Assembly: GCA_037389465.1 (NCBI GenBank)
Contig: JAZARR010000221.1
Location: forward strand, 4,070,501-4,134,500
Direction: 5' to 3'
Origin: Baylisascaris procyonis
Taxonomy: Eukaryota; Nematoda; Chromadorea; Rhabditida; Ascarididae
Length of the DNA: 64,000 bases
Shown here: piece after piece, positions 40,331-51,641 of the stretch
How the letters are laid out: each line of letters begins with the position of its first letter
Position numbering within the stretch: the first letter of the stretch is position 1
The notes under the pieces: model-generated
What the model was told of the DNA's origin: nothing
Database searches by the model: none
The model's input: only the letters and a program-made list of their open reading frames with translations
Position numbers and translations under genes: made by a program

Positions 40331-43300
40331 TCACTGACCTTGGATGCTGGCCAGGATTGAATAGTGCGTCGAATTATCTATTACGGCGCCTGCCTTTGCC
40401 GGATATTCTCTCGTAGTCCTCGTGCGGAACCCATCCGGTCCTTCGACATCGATTTCAACGATATGCCATCGGGAAAGACTGCAGCTTTATTTAAAATCAA
40501 CGAAGCTATAGATGGCTGTGAATAAAAGCTGCAGCTGCCGTATTGTTGACAGGGGCAAGGATTGAGCAAACACAACGAAGCGAGCATACTGTCTGTTATA
40601 TGTCCACCTGTGAGCCTTTTGAAACCTCAATAAATCTAGCAGAAAACGAAGTCACTAAAATTTTATCTCGCCCTCCCTCACCCAACCTCCACCCATCTCT
40701 GGCAGCATCATATAGCATTATTTGCCAAGCTGAATTGAAGTGATTACCGATAGTGAGCTTACGATGCATCTTTCCACAGTGATCGTTTTTTCTTCCTTAT
40801 CTAACTTGCAGTAAGAGGCGAAGTGTGCAGCTGTCATTTGAAAAGAAAAAGTGAAATTGACAAGTCAAAATGTTATGTGACACGAGATGGAGCAACTCTT
40901 GATAAAAGTCCATCTCTAATCTCCCGATAAAACTTTTTACTCGACTTATTGATCAGAAGTAGCTTCCTTAACACGACCTTCCTCCTTCAAAGAAGGAATA
41001 CTATAGTAAACGGATCTTCTGTTCAGGATTATATGGTGGCCTGTAAATTTAGGAATGCCCAGTCTGCGCTCCTCTTCTCTTCCATGGCAACGAAACTTGC
41101 AGTAATTTAGCACCGACGTCACAGTAACTTGAAAAAACTTTGGGGGAGGTTCCACCATCTGAGTTACGCTAGAATAGAGACAGGCAAGGATCAAAATATT
41201 TCACTTTGGAAAATTACTCTCCTCACCAAATCTATATGGCCACCCCAATTTTTAAATTCTAACAGATAAGTTTGCCTACTCATGACTTTTCATTACATAA
41301 CACGTTACAGCGAAGTGCAACCTTGGATCCGAGATGAGTTTTGCGCGAGTCAGATCGAATCCAAGCGAATGCGCCGCTATTGCTGCGCCAGCCATCGTAT
41401 TCACACTAGTGGGCGCTAGAGAGCATAGAGCTCGAACGGGTCCTTAAATTTCTTCATCACTGTACTCTTTGAAATGTGCTTTAAAGTTGACACCATACGA
41501 GCTGCTCTTCATATGATGTCAGTAGATGGCAAGGCAATTTACAGTTGGCATTCTGGTTGGGTATCTGTTGCTGCGTTTCGCCGCCTACACATGACGACAA
41601 AACAACCAGTCTGCATGCACCATTGCGTTTATTAAGCCTCGCACGCCCATTCTGCTCTGGTCAGGACAAGAACATGCCTATGGTTCTTTACTGGTCAACC
41701 CAAATCCTACAAAGAAGGATTTGGATTCATCGTTCAAATACGGTTCTAATTCCCATTCCGCAACGATCCTTGCTCCGCATAACTCCCGACGGTCCTACTA
41801 AGCAACATTGGGAAGAAGCGTTGGATAAAATGTCCACTGAGTTAAAAACGAGGATGCCAGAGAAAAAAAAAGGATCTTTTCACTCCTCAACGCCCGATGC
41901 TCATGCAAAAATTTGACATGGTACAGCATGGTTGGACGGCTTATATCTGCATATCCGATGTGTTAAAGATTCGACAAGCGGCACTATAGGATTACCGACA
42001 AACGGATGGGTTTGAGAAAACAATTCAGGAAAAGTTAGAAAAGCAGGATGCGGCAAATGAAAGGCATTGCAGGATCACTAAAACTGTACAGAGCAAAAGT
42101 GTAGCGGTCGAATTCAACTCTATGTGAATCGCATTACAGTAGCATTCAGCTATGAAAGACGCGCAGCAAAGGCATTTTCATATATGTTAATCTTTCAGGC
42201 TTTTAGGTCAACTACTATTATCGCAGAAAAGAAAGATTAACGAATAGATAAGCAGCAGTGGTTTGGTTATTGGATAAAAGGTCAAAGAAAGGGGGAGGGG
42301 GGGGGGGGTGGTTGGATGGAACATATCTGGTTGAGGCATATTCTAGTAGAAATTTCAACAAACCATCATAGAGGACGACTGCCGAGTCGCTAATTCTTGC
42401 TTTTTCATTCAGCTCTTTTAGCGGAGCTTTGAGTCGCAATGAGCTTGGATGTTTGATCATCGTTATCGTAAGACCCTCAAAGATTCCAGAATAATCCCTT
42501 TGATGAAATGGTCTTTCTTTTGAAAAAAATTCCTCTCAAAATCCTTCAAAGATTCTTTTGTTGCTCCTTAAAATTTTCTTTGGAAGATATTTCTTCTACT
42601 ATGCAGAAGGATTGGAATCTAAATTTTGAAATATAGATTTCAGGCGTATGAAAGGTATTGTTGAAAGCGCAAATTGCTGATCCATTTAAATTAAAAAGTT
42701 TTTTATTTCATTTCATTCAAACAGTTTCAAATGATGAGCAAGAAAAAAGTAATGGAACGGTATGGCAAAGGAGCCAATAGAGACGTGCTTCAGCAATTTT
42801 ACTCATTGAATAAGTCATTATCGTCAGTTGCCAATGGATAACAAAACATGCGCAATTCATACTCTAAATCTGCCAACCGCCTGCTCAAATCTTCCGCAAA
42901 AAATTCGTTTTTTCGCAACCAGGCCGATATGAACTGATAGTCTGAACGGCTGCAAAACGCAAGCAAGATTTTAAATTTACTTATCAACTTAAGCGATTCC
43001 CAAGTTCAAGACAGGCCGCAGGAGCCGACAGACAAAAAGACATACACATACATACAGACATACATACAAACACGCATACGCAAAGTGCAAATCTGCAAAA
43101 CCCACTAAAAACATAATTAGTCAACTATGGCTTATATATGAAAGCACTAAAGAGGGGGATTGCATTACTCGCTAAGTGAATTCCCTGCAAGTTATCATAA
43201 ATTTGCAAGTCCCAACTATAAGTTAGCTTTGCAAATCTTGGTAGAAAGATAAACTTATTTCTCTGTTACCTTTTGCAGTTATGAAAATATTCTAAGATTT

Positions 43301-44797
43301 TCACCACTCGGTGCTATTTTTTGATTTTACTCTTTGAACTATCATCTGAATCATATAAAATCTGAAGGGGCAACATGTAATTATATAATTAGCCAATTAT
43401 ATCCTAGATAAGTAAGAAACCGACTTGAACACTCCTCGATTCTTTAGCTAAGTTTAGATGTTTTAGTGAAAGCAATGTTACGCATCGGAATTTGCTCAAT
43501 CGCTGAAGTTCCTTGAATATTTTTAACGAGGTTATTTGTAATGAGTGAGGGATGTTATAGCCAAGCAATAGATTAGGTGATAAACGATCTCAGCCGATTA
43601 TTTTCCATGCTCTCATCAATCTGAGTAACTTATTCTACCGTTGATGAGATATTATTCAGTATGGAGAAATACAATCTCAACTAAGGAACGATAGAGGTGA
43701 AATGATGATTGAAGATGCAATTCCGACTAACCTTGAGAGTGCCGAGATTAGCCATTTTCTGGATATCCCTTGAGCCCCAGAACGCTCCTGTTGGTACGAA
43801 TAAACGCCTACTGTTAGCAGTAGCTGAATGCCTCAAGGCATCATACAAGACATTATCAGCTAGCGCTGTTGACGATCCAATCTAAATAAACAAAGCCACT
43901 ATTCAAAAATACATATGCAATAGAACTTCTTTCTCGAGTCAGCAATGAGACAACCCCAATAATTTTTAATGTATTCACTTTATACCTCAACAAATGAAAT
44001 TCGATTTCGGAGCCGACTCTTCTATAAATTCATTTGCATATTTGATTCCAGTTTTCCCTGTCATAAGGTACATTTCAATATTTCATGAATAGTGAGCGAT
44101 CGGTAGACTAATTTGAAATTGTTGCGGGACTGAATTTTTAGAGAATGTTGATAAACTGCCCATCACTAATGTTATCAAAGTATTGTGGTGGAATCGGCTG
44201 ACTCTATGGTCATGTTCGCACACTATTGGTCGTTTTTATGAGTGAAACTTCCGGTTGCAAAAAAAATCATGGAATTTGCCTTAAAGTTTTCGGAAGCGAA
44301 GCTGAGAAGTAGTAAAAAAATGTGACGGTCAGATGGCAAAAATGCAAAATTTTAGAAGTGATAAGCATAATTGAAAGTCGGATTTAATTTAAGAATTTCT
44401 TATGGTTTCCACTTCAATTAGGAAAATCTACGATGAACACATTTTAAAATGAAAAGCTGAAAGCATTGCAAATATAAACACACAAATATAAATGTGAATA
44501 AATTGTTAGTTTTGCTGGGATTTCTTTTTGTTGATAATATTTTTGCTAATTTCATAAACGAAAATTGATAAACAAAATCGATAATAATACCGATGCAAAT
44601 GAAACGAATCATTGGTGCACAATTATTATAAATATAATACTTACAAATAAATCAGCATGTTTCAAAATAAGCACTCCAAAGCTGTTGATAATGGAAGGAT
44701 GAGCAACCTCAATAACCAAATCGACACATCTGAAAATCACTTTGCTATACAATTCTGCTCATATAGATCTATTAAAGTGTGCTCAGTGCTTCCACTT

Positions 44798-44864
<67 letters not shown>

Positions 44865-45974
44865 TCGCGGAACACTTGTGATGTGAGCTGTATACTTTTT
44901 CTTATATCCGCTGTTAAGGACAGTCATCCATGACGCACTGCAGACCAAAAACTCTATAACAATCTTCCTCAGTAATATTGCTTGTAATTCTACTGAAAGA
45001 TTCTCACCAAAACCAACATATACAACACTATAATAGCGCCAAGTATTGCGACTTGATGTGGCACATGAATATTTGATGAAATATGAAGGAATATATTGCC
45101 ACTTCTTATTGAAAATTTTCATAATATAACTAATAATTGAAAAATTGTACGAAATATTTTCGACGTCAATACAAGTAAGCGGTAATATAGAAGTATCTGA
45201 TCGAATAGTACGATTCCATATTTTTATCACCACAAAGCGATTATCTTTTTCGAGTTGCTCCTTCAAGAATTTCCCTGCAATTAATCGTTATTTTCGGCTA
45301 TCAACAAATATATCGGGCAGAAATAGCAAATTAAATGCACCTCAATACTGCTAATCTGGAAAACGCCAAAAGAATCCTTTGATACAAAAAGATTTTTCCA
45401 CATCTATCATTGTTTTTCCGAAAAATTTTCCACTTATTTGCTAGTTGTTTGCAATATGAAGCGCAACATAAAATAAAAAAGTTCTCTTTTATTTGACAAT
45501 CTTTGAATATTTGAACAACAACAACTCTAAAAATTTACTAAAACTGTGCAATTTAACGAGTATTAATCCCTCATAACTGAATATTTTAAGCTTTCACTTC
45601 AACGCGTCTATTTGTTGATCTTTTATCACGCCTAACTAGACAGTGAAACATAACTTCAACATCACCTTAGGAGAATACTGCTATCGCGTCTATTTTCTGA
45701 GTTAAAATTAAACTTTTTAGTCGATCACAACTTAGAATTACTTGCAAATTCTAAAATAGCGAAGAAACATAGTTTTTTAATAGAAACAACCTTAAAGCAT
45801 ATTTCTCAAGAAGTGTTATATGTATCAGTTATAACTGCGTTGTATTTATGTTAAGATGTTCAACTGTATTAGCTCATTTTCTAGGTGGTTGCATACTCAC
45901 TTAATTTGAATAGCTCTTTTCTTTATGAACTCAGCATCATTTCCTTCCCTAATTTAGCAATCATCCATATCGTT

Positions 45975-46044
<70 letters not shown>

Positions 46045-46249
46045 TCATTATAAACAAGAATTTTAATAAATATTAGATGTACAAAAGTTGGGGCAGAATT
46101 AAGAGTGTAAGTAATGAGCAACAACAAACATATTTTGTTGTCAATATTATATTCTATTACTGCAATTGTTTTGCAAAAATTCGCATAAAAGCCTTCAAAA
46201 CATTACCAAGATGACCATATCCGATAATACCAACCCGTTTCACAGTCAT
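40331..46249 (-). CDS. ASPDH: L-aspartate dehydrogenase
   Basis: An NAD(P)-dependent enzyme that interconverts L-aspartate and iminoaspartate/oxaloacetate; soluble in known members. All eight exons join in phase: 46207-46249 (ATG), 45173-45274, 44953-44992, 44645-44729, 43732-43881, 42364-42475, 41322-41442 and 40331-40478 (TGA). They encode about 266 residues, close to the ~283 of the human protein. Seen in order: Rossmann loop GYGHLG (10-15) after MTVKRVGII; VVIKIWNR (residues ~29-36); DLVIEVAHP (65-73, human DLVVEVAHP); IGSSTALAD (91-99); FVPTGAFWG (118-126, human FVARGALWG). Then come MIKHPSSLRL (146-155), the GPVRALC...APTSVNTMAGAA block (178-198) and SRWHIVEIDVEGP (220-232). The His in WHIV (223) sits at the family's conserved histidine. 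No stop or frameshift is seen. No exon is longer than 150 bases, which hides the gene from simple ORF searches. Confidence 0.92.
41545..41916 (+). other. Unassigned open frame inside an aspartate dehydrogenase intron, antisense
   Basis: A 124-codon frame in a GC-richer patch within the 41443-42363 intron. It starts on a non-ATG codon and has no recognised motif. The sequence stays partly open in other frames to about 42120. It may be an old insertion fragment. Confidence 0.25.
43029..43080. repeat. Degenerate ACAT/ACAG tetranucleotide repeat
   Basis: Repeated CATA and CAGA units in intron 5 of the aspartate dehydrogenase gene. The complementary CTGT type recurs at 51403-51419 and near 24555. 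Confidence 0.8.
44800..44858. repeat. (TA)n microsatellite
   Basis: About 29 uninterrupted AT units in the 223-bp intron between the third and fourth exons of the aspartate dehydrogenase gene. Confidence 0.95.
45979..46040. repeat. (TA)n microsatellite
   Basis: About 31 TA units in intron 1 of the aspartate dehydrogenase gene, some 170 bases from the first coding exon. Confidence 0.95.
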
Positions 46250-48671
46250 TAAAAACGTTAAACGTCCATACGATAATAGTGAAAGCAATCTAACTTAGTG
46301 AGAATAATCTCTCGTCCACCGATTAATTGCAATTATTCCAATGAATTTCTTAGAAAAGAATTTCCTGGAAAAATCAGTGATTTAGTTTTGCCATTAGAAT
46401 CTCATAATATAAGACAATGAGATTTGTTATATTCACTACACATTGTAATCAACTATAAATTAGCATGAATTGCAATTTTGCATTTCAATTTCTCTTAAAA
46501 ATATACGTCGCAATATTCAACTTCACATTTACATATAGAAAACAACTGTTGAAGTATTCACAAACGGAAATCGTTTCCATACTTTCCACAAGAAATTTCT
46601 TGTGAATTTCGGATGTGCATAGTGAATAATTCGTTTAATGCAATAGAAATTTGCACGAAAATTATCCAAAGCGATGGGAAATTTTGAGTTTACACTAATA
46701 AACTATTAATTCCCTTCTAGTAGTCTTTAAAATAAAGTGGAATATTAACAACAAGTAATGGAAAAAATAATAGAGTACTACAATGGCTGATGATACAGCA
46801 AGAAAAGTAGTATAAAAGGCAATTGAAATGTAGGTCAATTAATACTAAAGGCGTAAAATCAAAGAATTTGATTGTCACTCACTTCAAGTTTCTTTAGAAT
46901 ATGCGCTCTACCTCATACACCTCACATTCAATCCAACAATCAGCATCACTCAATAAATATCATACCATAAAGACATGTAAAAATTGATTGAATATGGCAA
47001 TATGACTAATCAATCTAAGAATTAATGTTTTTGAATATTTTCTAAGTGTCTGTATGTCTCGAAACAATCAAATAAAATAATGCGCGAATCAGCAATTCAA
47101 TGTGAAAATCTTTCACATATTTTCCCGCAAACTTCCCCAGTTCCCTAAGGTTTTCATAAGGTCCAAAAATTTCCGACAAATTTCCAAGACATTCCGATGC
47201 AACATCTTATTAAGCATAAGAGAGGGAAAAAACTGCTAATGAAAACAACAAAATCAGTGGAATATTTCTTTGCAATATTCCAGAGGAACACCAAGTAATA
47301 CGAACTTCCCTACATCGATCAAACAGTGAACTCACTTTGGGGGACCGAAAAGTGTGCTGTTATATTACTGAATGAAGTGAGATATCTGCTTAGCCAAACA
47401 TGTAATAAGGTAAATATAAAACTTGAAACACAATGTGATGCATATGCTCACTTCAAGTGACGCCAAAAGGTGAAAATTATTCGAGAAAAAAATTTGAAGA
47501 GAATTTATGAAATCCTCTCTGCATGAAAAATACAATTATTAACAGAATAATTTCAAGGATAGTATAGAATATTCGAGGCAATAAAGTATATCATATTACA
47601 AAAATTTCAATGAAGCAGTAGTATTTTATTCAGTTAGCGGCAGAAAACATGACAGCAATAGGCGAAAATTAGCGCAAATCTTTGCAGAAGGAAATGAAAA
47701 ACAGAGATCTGTCTAATGTCGTCTTAATATAATAACTTATAAAAGTATAGCAATTTGTATAGTATAATAGAGCCGAATTTACTCATTATCAATGAAAAGT
47801 ACGTGCACACGACACGATATTCGAAATAAACCCTATAGAATAGCACGAACTGCACCATTGTAGTGCACTTTTTGTGTTATACTATCTTTGTAGGGCTTGA
47901 ATTATTCCATGTGCTATCAGGTAAACAGACAATCAATGGCAAAGTTGTTTAAGTGATCACTATCCACTATCATAGATTTATAAAATTCTCTAAAGGAATA
48001 TATTTTAGAGAGCCTTTTGGTGGGGATTTTTCATTTCCACTCTCCGCTTCTTTTTGCTTCATTTCCCAAGTGATTTATTTTAAAATAGCAAGCACAAAGC
48101 AAAATGCAGTTGCGAGGAAAATATTAACTCTATTTTAGTGGATAAAAGAAAATTCTCCCAAAAAAAAAATAGGAAGAATTGTAGAAGTTATCTATGCAGA
48201 GTGATTATAAAAAAATGGAGAAGAAGTGAGACTGTGTATGAAGCACTCAAAATTCAACCAATTCCTCTAGACCAAATGCTTCACTAACTACGTTGGAATG
48301 TTGAAATTAAAAATGCGCAAACAAAATGTCACGATAAAAATTTATCATTTTGGCGATTTAACGCAACAAAAAAATTACTCGTGTTTAGTCCAGTAGGGTG
48401 TATATACTGCATGAGTGGGGGGGTGTGTAATGTAAAATTTGGATCGCACAACACATACCGGTTGTCTCAATGAGCTGATTACATGCGACGCAGATGCAGG
48501 TGTGCAATTTACACATGGTAATAATCAATGAAAAACAATAGTATACGGTCGTGGATTTATTTATCTTCAAATATTTATACGCTTATTGGTGGGGAATTTC
48601 AAAAAATCCTATCTCATTATCTCATTCACAAGCTCTGAAGCGTATTCCACTTACAACTTTGTGACGTATAG
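46250..48671. other. AT-rich upstream region of aspartate dehydrogenase
   Basis: Very AT-rich DNA. A stretch around 47040-47230 is open on both strands and another near 47315-47411 is open on the plus strand, but neither can be tied to a gene. The promoter of the aspartate dehydrogenase gene should lie at the left end; no TATA box stands out. Confidence 0.45.
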
Positions 48672-49274
48672 TCGAGGAGGAGGAGAATGAAGAAGATTCG
48701 CAGACTTTAAAAAAGAAACGTATATTCGAAAGGTAAGTAAGAGAGCAATTCTATTAAACTCATTATGGAGAGTTTTATATTTCAAATGGGAATAATAAAC
48801 ACAAATATGAAAAAATTAACATCTTGTTTCATAAGACAAATCAAGATTTTTCAATAACGGTAGATTGAAAATTTGTTTGTCGATGAAAAAAGATGATTTT
48901 TGCAAGTGAAATAAATAATCGAAACAAGAAATATGCGAAAAGGGAGATTTAAGATGGTGATAATGAAATAAAAATGAATGAGAGAAATTATTGGCTGTAG
49001 AGATGTAAAAAGATAGATATCACAAATATTCGGTCGTTATCTCGCAAGAGAAATTTTCTGCACAAAGAAAGACATTTTAAGCGAATAGATTTCAATACCA
49101 AAATGCATTTTCAGATACAATGATCAAAAAGAGCCGCTCAGCTATATTATCAAACATCCTCTCTTCGAATCGTCGCTACAATCCACCTTGACCTTCATAT
49201 GGCTAATTACTTTTTGCAAAGAAAGCAGTAATAGCAATATAGATATGATTAATAGAAGATGTGCACAAAAATAG
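48672..49274 (+). CDS. Candidate two-exon coding fragment, acidic/basic then aromatic
   Basis: I do not recognise it. The first exon, 48672-48732, follows a GTATAG acceptor. It encodes an acidic run and a basic run (EEEENEEDSQTLKKKRIFE) and ends at a strong donor, GTAAGTAAG. The second, from 49115 after ATTTTCAG, continues in exact phase with RYNDQKEPLSYIIKHPLFESS and reads to a TAG at 49274. The first exon needs one nucleotide from an earlier exon that I could not find, so this would be the 3' end of a gene. Codon choice in the first half of exon 2 looks coding; the second half looks less so, so a donor may be hidden there. It could still be chance. Confidence 0.38.
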
Positions 49275-51641
49275 TCTTTAGACAATAAAAAATAAAATGT
49301 AAAAATGTGCGAAGATGCAAATGTGTGTGGCCATTTATAACAAAAAAAATTTTTTAGAAGGTATTTCCTCTCTATGGAATAGGAAAACTCTATCATATAA
49401 AAAATCACTGAAAGCAGGAATTAATATATAGGCCATTAACGGACAACAAGAACTTTAAAATAAACTTTAAATTAGATAAGAATGATTTTTTTTTTCATCC
49501 AAAAATATTAGCGAGAAATTTGGCTCATTTAATATTTTCTAATTGCTTCAAATTTATCAGCAATCCCGCATTAGTCCATTACCACATAAGTAAATAGCGC
49601 AAAATTACATCATTATAGTATGAACCAAAAAAAACTTGCCTATATCAGGCAACAATGTTTGTGCAATGGAATGTCCAAAGAACATTCGATATTTTTTGGA
49701 TACATTTGCAACTCGTTAAAGAATAATGTTAATATAAAATGCATTTACAAATAAATAACAGTATTTTATAATATTTGCATTTAGCAGTTTCAATTCAAAA
49801 GATAAATAAACAATAAAATTTCATCAATGTTGAAAGTTATCAATATTTCATAAAGATTTTTTTTTTTGCATATTTTAATCTAATATAGCCATTATCTCAT
49901 CGTTTTGCAATCAAATAACCTAAAATCGGCTATAATCAACAATTATGACGTGTACATCGATTCGCTCATAACCGAACAATTCCCTAAAGAACTAGAAATA
50001 TTTGCAGCAGTGAGGGGTGACGATTGGCAACGCAAACAAGATGAACGCGAGTGACGAATAGTGCGCAATAACTCTCCATGTATGTTGCAGTCGGTCGGTA
50101 GCTGTTGACCGTGTTGGCGCCCGTTGAATTCACACCATGTCTGTTGACAGATGTGAAATGATGATGATCGGTCGTAAAAACAACAATAGAAGAAGCACAC
50201 ACGATACATGCGAACGGTGCCCATTTTGACGGCAATTTCGTTTGCTCTCCTAATCGAAAGCCATTCATAAGTAATGCATTATCGTTGACATAGGCGTGCC
50301 AAAATTGCCACTGCTATTGTGTGCATAACGTTTACAAAGAGGTGAAAAGCGATACTTTTTTTAACGTGTTCCTTATTGTGGATCATACGCACTATAGCCT
50401 CATGTGCTATCACAGAAGGGGAAAAATGCCCAACATTTATCTTCTCTAGTCAAATGAGCTATGAATACTGCAACAAGATGCTAGATAATTACACCATTTT
50501 GATTGTGCGAATTTATAACTGTATGCATAAGACCATGCTCTTCATCGAGGCTCATTCCATTTCTTTTGTAGCTTTGAAATGAGCAAACAACAGGAAGTAA
50601 AAAAAAAACCAAAACTTAAGAGGAACATTTTTTAACATAGGAAAGTAGTTCGCTAGTTTTATAAACAGCGCTATGAAAAAAAAAATGAAATAGCGCTATT
50701 TCAGCATCACTACTCTTTTCCACTTTACATTTATTGTTTTCTCCTATAATGATATAAACTCTTTTGATGATTGCCGCAGTATTCACCGCGTTTTATGCTA
50801 GTTTTATTTTCCGGTTTCCCAATAATGACACTTTTGAGAAGCCTTTGAGATGTACTTGCCGATACCTCACTTTATTCTATGCGGAGAAATGTTATAAAAT
50901 AGTGTTACAAATAGTATTGCTATGAAAAGATATATTGAATGTTTGCAAAGAAACTGCTGAATTATTTTATAGCCAATGAACGGTTCTTTAATATATAAGT
51001 AATAATAGTTTTCTTTCACATCGACCTATACAAGAAATCAGTTATTCATCTAGAATTCGGCGATCAACTTCTACTACATGTGTAATTTCACAGTGGTATA
51101 TTGCACTTCGGATTCGGATATATTCACCTCGATTTCGCCACTTCAGAGATTCGCATAAACTCCTTCAAAAATCCCTTCTATCTTTTTTCGATGTAAAAGT
51201 AAAACGGCAGCGAACAACGAGCGATCAGAATTCTTTTACACGATCACTGTGAACCAGCCGGTGAAAGACTGCAGAATGCTACAACAGATCACTGTGGCCG
51301 ACTTATGCACGTGCCCTTTGGAACATGAAATATCTATTTTTGCGGAAATTACATAACATCGCTGACGTTATTTGCTATCTGTCTTTCCTTTCATCTGTAC
51401 ATCTGTCTGTCTGTCTGCCTCAAATATTTCAACAGGTTTGGAGTGGAAATTTTAGGAATTCAAATTATCACAGAGGCAAATTATGCTTATCAGTTGAAAG
51501 CGAACGACCTGATAGAACTGCATTTTGACCTTTGCAGTTTTTGCTGGCATCAAATAATTACAGTAAGCAAACAGTGATAAACGAGTATTTACTAAAAAGC
51601 AATAATAAATATGACATGCAATAATTTATAATAAGTCGGCT
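49275..51641. other. Intergenic region with one GC-richer open block
   Basis: Mostly AT-rich. At 49944-50300 the minus strand has two overlapping open frames of over 90 codons in a GC-richer block, one with a hydrophobic stretch (WAPFACIVCASSIVVF). A CTGT repeat lies at 51403-51419. No gene could be built. Confidence 0.45.
51403..51419. repeat. (CTGT)n short repeat
   Basis: About four CTGT units in a T/C-rich setting. Confidence 0.7.

Noticed and set aside
44799..45266. 155-codon minus-strand open frame
   Set aside because: It is a read-through of two real aspartate dehydrogenase exons, the intron between them and a (TA)n tract, not a single gene.
47040..47230. Minus-strand frame (ECLGNLSEIFGPYENLREL) upstream of aspartate dehydrogenase
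   Set aside because: It looks coding, but the plus strand is equally open over the same bases and no neighbouring exon joins it in phase.
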